64,000 nucleotides of DNA from Branchinecta lynchi (taxonomy: Eukaryota; Arthropoda; Branchiopoda; Anostraca; Branchinectidae). The stretch lies in NCBI GenBank assembly GCA_023053575.1, contig JAKZAP010000012.1, forward strand, positions 10,292,230 to 10,356,229, in the 5' to 3' direction. Numbering within the stretch: the first letter of the stretch is position 1; each line of letters begins with the position of its first letter. Under the pieces are notes generated by a model, which saw only the letters and a list, made by a program, of their open reading frames with translations, made no database searches and was not told where the DNA came from. Of the stretch, positions 58,881 through 64,000 are shown one piece after another. The position numbers and the translations under genes were made by a program.

Positions 58881-59698
58881 CATCAAGTTCAGGTGAATTT
58901 GACAATTTTTTTCCCAGACCCCCCCTCGGGACGCCCCTGATTGGCGCACGCGGCTGTCCAGCAGAAAAATTCATGGGGAACGATGAGTTCTTTCTGTCAT
59001 GTCCAATCCAGGTCTTGTTAACAGGTTCTGCGAATCCATGTTTCTCTTTTTCGAATTTCCCGCTTAAGTTCAAAGCCGAGTGAGTCAGCGTCCCTTATAA
59101 AGCGTTTTTACAGCCAAAACCCCACGGTGAACTTGCAACAGCAAAAACGGTTTACAAGCAACGAACGGTCAACGTCGAAAGTGCAACGTTAAAAGGCGAA
59201 CGGCGATCAAAAACGCCACTTATAGTCTCGGAGACACTAGTAAGGGCAGGAGCAATGTTCTAACGTGCCTTCTTTTAGGCACTGAAGCTACGAACTCTCA
59301 CTTACCTGCCTACTTCTACTACTTGCTAATCTATTTGTATTACTCGTGTCTCCTGCGCCATGCCGTGCCTCTTTTTAGTCGATCGCGATATTCTCTCCCG
59401 AAATCACTTATCTTGCCGCTATCGCGCTATCACAGTTTTCCAAAGGTTTCACGCAACATCTGTGTTTGACCGGATATTCGAAACCAAGGATCAGCCACAA
59501 TGTGGGCTTTCTTGGAGGATGTGGTCATTACTTCTGTAGGTCTTTGGTATTTTCCAAACTAAGAAATTTTATTTTGGTTACTATCGGTAGAAAATCACTA
59601 GTGCTCGACCAACTGTCACGTCGATCATGCATTTCCAAGTTCAAAACTAATAACTTAGATGCTGCAGCCGAAGGTCTTGTAAGACACTTGAGGACAAG
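58881..59698. other. Region upstream of CAP-B
   Basis: No gene is supported. The last about 45 bp match the sequence before CAP-A exon 1 and may be 5' UTR. Confidence 0.4.
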
Positions 59699-59818
59699 AT
59701 GGAGTCTAGGCTTGATATGTGTAGGATTTTGGTAGTTTGGACTATGGTTGTAAAATTTGCACTGGCTCAAAACCGGTACTGTGCAATTTCAAGAGAAAAC
59801 TCCCTGTGCCAATTTTCG
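59699..59818 (+). CDS. CAP-B exon 1: signal peptide and N-terminus
   Basis: The exon has 40 codons. The start is MESRLDMCRILVVW, then a hydrophobic signal peptide ending in ALA and the mature segment QNRYCAISRENSLCQFS. It is a clear paralogue of CAP-A exon 1, with the same TCG/GTAAGT donor in phase 0. The first ATG at 59699 gives six extra residues, and the Met at codon 7 aligns with the CAP-A start. The gene continues at 61846 and leaves the window. Confidence 0.82.
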
Positions 59819-59980
59819 GTAAGTTCTCTCTGTTTGCAATTCACGCTCTGTTTTCACTTAAACCGACACAACATCTTTATAATGTTTTTATTGTTGTCAC
59901 ATTTCTTAGTTCTCCTCCACTTTGTCTATTTTTCTCCATGTATTGTCACCCATCGTTGTAAATATAACAATAAAACACTT

Positions 59981-61344
59981 AGACTCAAGTGCCGTAGACT
60001 GATCGAAATTCCGTCTGTCGGTCGGGCGGTCTGTCTCAGGATCGCGATTTAGGGTACTTCCAGATGCGCTAGGACGATGAAACTTAGCAGGCATATCAGG
60101 GACCCGATCAAACTAGTTTGGAAATATTCAGTTTCCCGTTCCGAGTGGAGGGAGCTGGGAGGGAGGGGGAATCCGGAATATTGAGTCGTACGTAACTTTC
60201 GAACGGGTGATCGGTTCAAATGAAACTTAATAACTGAATAAGATATGTCTGTGGAGTCCGATTTCAATCTGGACCAGGTTCGACAGCTGTGGGGGAGTCG
60301 GGGGGAGGGGGGTTAGACTGGGGGGATTGAAGGACTTGCTGGGAAGAACAAGCATCTGCTCCAGATAAATCATTTACATAATGGAATGGACCCGGCACTT
60401 TGGGAGGGGGGGGGGGGTCCCATAATTCCGGTGATAGCGGTTTCGGGGATTTCCACGACGAAACTCGGCAGGAATATCAGGGAACCGATCAAACTGACTT
60501 GAAAAATAGTAATTTTTTCGATCAGATCACTGTGGGGGGAGTGGAGGGAGGGGGGAATCCGGAATATGGAGTCATGCGTAACTTTTGAACATGTGATCGG
60601 ATTCCAACGGAATATTAATAATTGAACAGAGGACATGTCTCTGATTTTCTTTTTTGTGTTTGGACTGGATCCGACAAAAGTGTGGGGGGGGATTCGTGAC
60701 CCGCTTAGAGTGGAGAGATCGGGATGGAACTTGATGGGAATAACAAACAAATGCTCTAGATAAATCATTTACAGAAGCGGATTGGATCCGGACACTCTTG
60801 GGGAGTTGGAGGAGGTGTTCGGATTCCGGTGATCGCGAGTTAAGGTACTTCCAGATGTGCTAGGACGATGAAAATTGGCTGGAACATTAGAGACTCGACA
60901 AGATTGGCTTAGAAACTGTCACTCTCAGATCTGACCATTGCAAAGTACAAAAATGCTTTTAAGCAAAAGATACATTTTCATTATCCCCATGATAATTTTG
61001 CCTCGAGGGTTTTGCTTTCAAGTGAATTCCTTAAAGTACAAAAATAACTTTAACAAAATATTCATCTTCATGATCCCCATGAGCCCATCATCATTTTTGC
61101 CCCAAGGGGTTTGCTTACAGACGAATTTCTAGCGCATTTCAAATGTGCGTCGTCACAGCCAAGTGAAAAAATAAATACTTTTTACCAAAGGATACGTTCT
61201 CGTGATTTCAAGGGCCCATGATCATTCTTGTTTCAAGGGTATTGCTTAAAAGTTATCACAAAAAAAAAAACACGAATTGGCAAATTCCTACTTTCATCCT
61301 CTGACGCGGCCTTGCAAGTGCCATTTAAGCTTCTAGCTCCTGTT
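59981..61344 (+). mobile_element. Family B element B6
   Basis: It lies in CAP-B intron 1. It has CTCAAGTGCC, a CCGTCTGTCGGTCGGGCGG microsatellite, diverged units, and a terminus GCCATTTAAGCTTCTAGCTC. Frames on the minus strand are repeat-derived. Confidence 0.75.
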
Positions 61345-61409
61345 TAGCTTTAAAACCGTACTATACCCTAATATATACTTTCATCAAAAATACTGAACTT
61401 TTGAGAAGA

Positions 61410-61625
61410 TTTTGGGGATCCAAAACGTAAGTGGAGGGATACGACTTAGCAAAAGTTGTTTGTCCGTCTGTCAGCACGATAACTCTCAAAGGGAATGAGA
61501 TATTTTGATGAAACTTGATGTGGATTTTTTGGGTCAAGGGACAGGTCGAGTTCGTAGATTGGCTCTGTAGCCCTACACTTAGGGGTAGAGGGGTTCAGAT
61601 CAAGGGGGCGACAAAATATTTTTTT
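61410..61625 (+). mobile_element. Family A element fragment A11
   Basis: It contains GGATCCAAAACGTAAGTGG, a shortened GTCCGTCTGTC tract and GATGAAACTTGATG, ending after GGGGTTCAGATCAAGG. The tandem core is missing. Confidence 0.72.
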
Positions 61626-61845
61626 TAAATATTGAAAACGTGAATTCGGAATTTCGCGAAACGTTAAACGGAATTTGAATTTAGTGAAACGTGAAAGCAA
61701 ACGTAGTATAAGACAAGGAACACGAAAAAGACAAAATGCAGATTCACTTACCGTGGTATCAGACACCATGGTATCTGCAAACACGCAACTACCGCTATGC
61801 GTTATTGTCGGTTGACCAAATTTTCTTCGTCTTTTCTTTTTCTAG

Positions 61846-62016
61846 CCTGACAGATGCTCAACAGAATGTGGCCAGGTAATTTCGGCTTATGTTACATCCA
61901 AAGAGAAAGCATTAATAGTGAACTTACACAACGACCTGAGGAGGCGGGTTGCACTTGGGCAGGAAAAAAGAGGCCGGCCGGGACCCCAAAGCCCTGCTGC
62001 CAACATGATGTCCCTG
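61846..62016 (+). CDS. CAP-B exon 2: start of CAP domain
   Basis: The exon has 57 codons in phase 0, aligning along its whole length with CAP-A exon 2. It contains VNLHNDLRRRVALG with the pocket His, then GPQSPAANMMSL. It starts after a pyrimidine-rich TCTAG acceptor and ends CTG/GTAAGA. The four CAP-A cysteine and pocket positions in this span are kept (C-T-E-C instead of R-E-C before the helix). Exons 3-5 should lie to the right of the window. Confidence 0.88.
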
Positions 62017-62484
62017 GTAAGAACCTGAAAGAAGGGGGAGACGAGTTGCGTCTGAGCCGCGTCGCTCCTTGTCATTGAAACAGCTCTCTGTGGACATGTT
62101 GACCAATCCCTGCTGCCAAATCATCCCCTTTGCTTGTTTATTTTTTTGCTTGTTTATTCTCACTTTCATCGTTGAAAATTGGAAAAAGTCCGAACGCTAG
62201 GTAGCGCGCTATAATGGCCTTTTGGGGCTAAAAATACGAACGCCTTCTCAAGAGCTGTCCAGTCGGCAGTTCATTAATCTTTCGGTGTACTTTGTAACAC
62301 CCATTTGGCTCCAGACATTATTATTAGTATTTTTGGCCCCAAAAGGACCAGACAGGTTTGCGGCCTGCGCGAGCTCACTAACGTAACGACCTTTGGTTTC
62401 CGTGCATGTTGTTTCTATTCACGCTAGTCAGAGTGACAGTGACGAGCACAGGGGTTAGAGACATTGTAGGTCAAGTAATTAACT
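62017..62484 (+). other. CAP-B intron 2, 5' part
   Basis: It begins with sequence shared with CAP-A intron 2. A pair of inverted words around TTTTGGGGCTAAAAATACGA (62219) and TTTTTGGCCCCAAAAGG (62331) suggests a small inverted-repeat element. Confidence 0.45.
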
Positions 62485-62592
62485 AACAAGACCAAAGGCT
62501 CCGATTCTATCCCAAAAATGCAACATGTGATCAAGACAACTGGGTCTGGTCTTCGCTAGATCCAGTCTTTGCCAGACTCCTTGAACATTTTT
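62485..62592 (-). mobile_element. Family A element fragment A12
   Basis: Only the AACAAGACCAAAGG end and about 100 bp remain, cut off exactly where family B copy B7 begins. Confidence 0.7.
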
Positions 62593-64000
62593 ATGGCAGT
62601 TGAGCATACTCAAGTGCCATATAGCGATTGTAATTTCTGTCGGTCTGTCCCGGTTTTGCTAGTTTGAGCACTTCTGCATAAGCTAGGACGATGAAACTTG
62701 GCAGGCGTGTCAGGGACCCGATCATATTAACTTACAAATAATCGCTTCCCCAATCCGACTTTCCCCGGACACGGGAGTCCGGAAACTAGGAACAAGCGTA
62801 GCAAAAGGGGAGCAAAAAGGAATTGCCTAGATGTGAGTCTCGATCCAACGACCTCTGCCATGGAAACCAAGACGCAAGCGGGAAGAGCCATTCGACCTTG
62901 TATTCAGAGCAGAATCCACGAACATTTACAATTTAAGGATTGAGATGCGTCACGAACAAATGCTTCGCAGTGGAGGGATGGGAAATCCAGAAACTCGGAA
63001 TATGCATAACTTTAGAACAGGTAATCGGAGGTGCATGAAACTTGACATGTGTCAAAATGTCAGAACAAGTGCTTCAGATGCCCAGTTTCAACCAGGAATC
63101 TCTTGAAACGCTTCCACATAAGCTAGGACAACGAAATTTGACAGGCATATCAAGGAACCGAACACAATAACTTGAAAATAGTTACTTCCCCGATCCGGCC
63201 ATCTTGGGGGAGTGGAGGGATGGGAAATTAGGAACCTAGTAACATGCATAACTTTGGAACGGGTAATCGGACATGAATGAAACTTGACATATGTCAACAA
63301 CAAGCGTTTCGTTTGTTGAGTTTCAAATCCGGACCAGATCCGATAACTGGGGTGGGGATGGAGGGTGGCACCGGCAATCTCGTGAAACGCTTCCACATAA
63401 GCTAGCACAATAAAACTTGAGAGGCATCTGAGGGAACCAACCAGATTAACTTGGAGATAATCACTTCCCCGATCCAGCCATCGGGGGGGGGGGGGGTCAT
63501 GGGGAATCCGGAAACAAGCAACATGCATAACTTTGGAATGGATAATCGGGCATGCATGAAACATGACAATTGTGAAGAACAAGTGTCTAAGATTTTCAAT
63601 TTCAAACCTGGACGAAATGCGAAAACTGGGGGGGGGGAGGGAGGGGGGTAGAGGAGGGGACCGGAGATCTCGGGAAATGCTTAGTGTCGAGGGATCGGGA
63701 TGGAACTTGATGGGAAGAACAAGCATTAACCCTAGATACTTTATTGACAAAACAAGACCGGATCGTGTCACAGTAGACGGGTTGGAGGGGTTTTTCCCGG
63801 ATTTCCGGTGATCACTAGTAAGGGTACTTCCAGATGTACTAGGACCATGAAACTTGGCAGACATATTAGGTACTCTCCCAAGTCGACTTGAAAATAGTTC
63901 CTTTCCCGATCCGATGATCGTGGGAGGAGTGGAAGGATGGGGATCTGCATAGCTTTGGAACGGGTGATCAGACGTGCATGGGACTTGTCAAGTGACAAGA
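62593..64000 (+). mobile_element. Family B element B7, runs off the window
   Basis: It starts with the ATGGCAGTTGAGC..CTCAAGTGCCAT hairpin and CTGTCGGTCTGTCCC, then a tRNA-like module. At least three units of about 270-280 bp follow (near 63110, 63390, 63820) with poly-G runs. A 258-codon proline-rich frame on the minus strand (63088-63864) spans these units and is a by-product. Confidence 0.82.
62833..62896 (-). repeat. tRNA-derived (SINE-like) module inside B7
   Basis: The minus strand reads AATGGCTCTTCCCGCTTGCG, then a GTTTCCATGG anticodon-loop-like stretch and GGATCGAGACTC resembling a B box. It is degenerate and not a functional tRNA. Its position matches the module in B1. Confidence 0.5.

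Noticed and set aside
63088..63864. 258-codon proline-rich open frame on the minus strand
   Set aside because: It spans three tandem units of family B element B7. The residues repeat with the unit length, and comparable frames occur in other B copies.

Overview
This is a repeat-dense stretch of an animal genome, probably an arthropod (crustacean or chelicerate) or another protostome. The evidence is spliced genes with GT/AG introns up to 24 kb, an RdgB/PITPNM-type gene, Antigen-5-like CAP genes and abundant transposable elements. The species cannot be fixed by eye. There is no sign of bacterial or viral gene organisation. Most open frames in the window lie inside repeats and are not genes.

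Genes. (1) The window opens inside a plus-strand rdgB/PITPNM gene (membrane-associated phosphatidylinositol transfer protein). Its last two visible coding exons, 1595-1734 and 7927-8211, encode the end of the LNS2 domain. (2) In the 6.2-kb intron between them lies a minus-strand, single-exon gene (6452-7138) for an unrecognised 228-residue type I membrane protein. (3) A CAP-superfamily secreted protein gene (CAP-A, 243 aa) has five exons spread over 40 kb: 14833-14934, 38843-39013, 41758-41839, 46654-46777 and 54328-54580. All splice phases agree. (4) A tandem paralogue (CAP-B) starts at 59699, and its first two exons are visible (59699-59818, 61846-62016). The rest lies beyond the right edge.

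Mobile DNA. Two large families, called A and B here, make up about a third of the window. Read on one strand, each starts AACAAGA, carries internal tandem repeats (about 137 bp in A, about 280 bp in B), then a GTCY-type microsatellite, then a terminal palindrome or hairpin. This is the architecture of non-autonomous Helentron-derived elements (DINE-1/mini-me/pearl-like). Intron 1 of CAP-A also holds a giant foldback element (25167-37442). Its arms, about 3.9 kb each once later insertions are removed, meet at a spacer of about 150 bp, and the element is flanked by an exact 7-bp duplication, TCAAAGT. Because the two arms are copies of one sequence, each arm acts as an empty-site control for insertions into the other. 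Smaller families include several hAT-like MITEs with exact 8-bp target duplications, a MITE with 3-bp duplications, long-TIR and hairpin elements, and several minisatellites.

Layout: 1-8211 rdgB 3' part with nested gene; 8212-14832 intergenic, with nested inverted-repeat elements; 14833-54580 CAP-A with introns full of A and B elements and the foldback; 54581-59698 intergenic repeats and minisatellites; 59699-64000 start of CAP-B.
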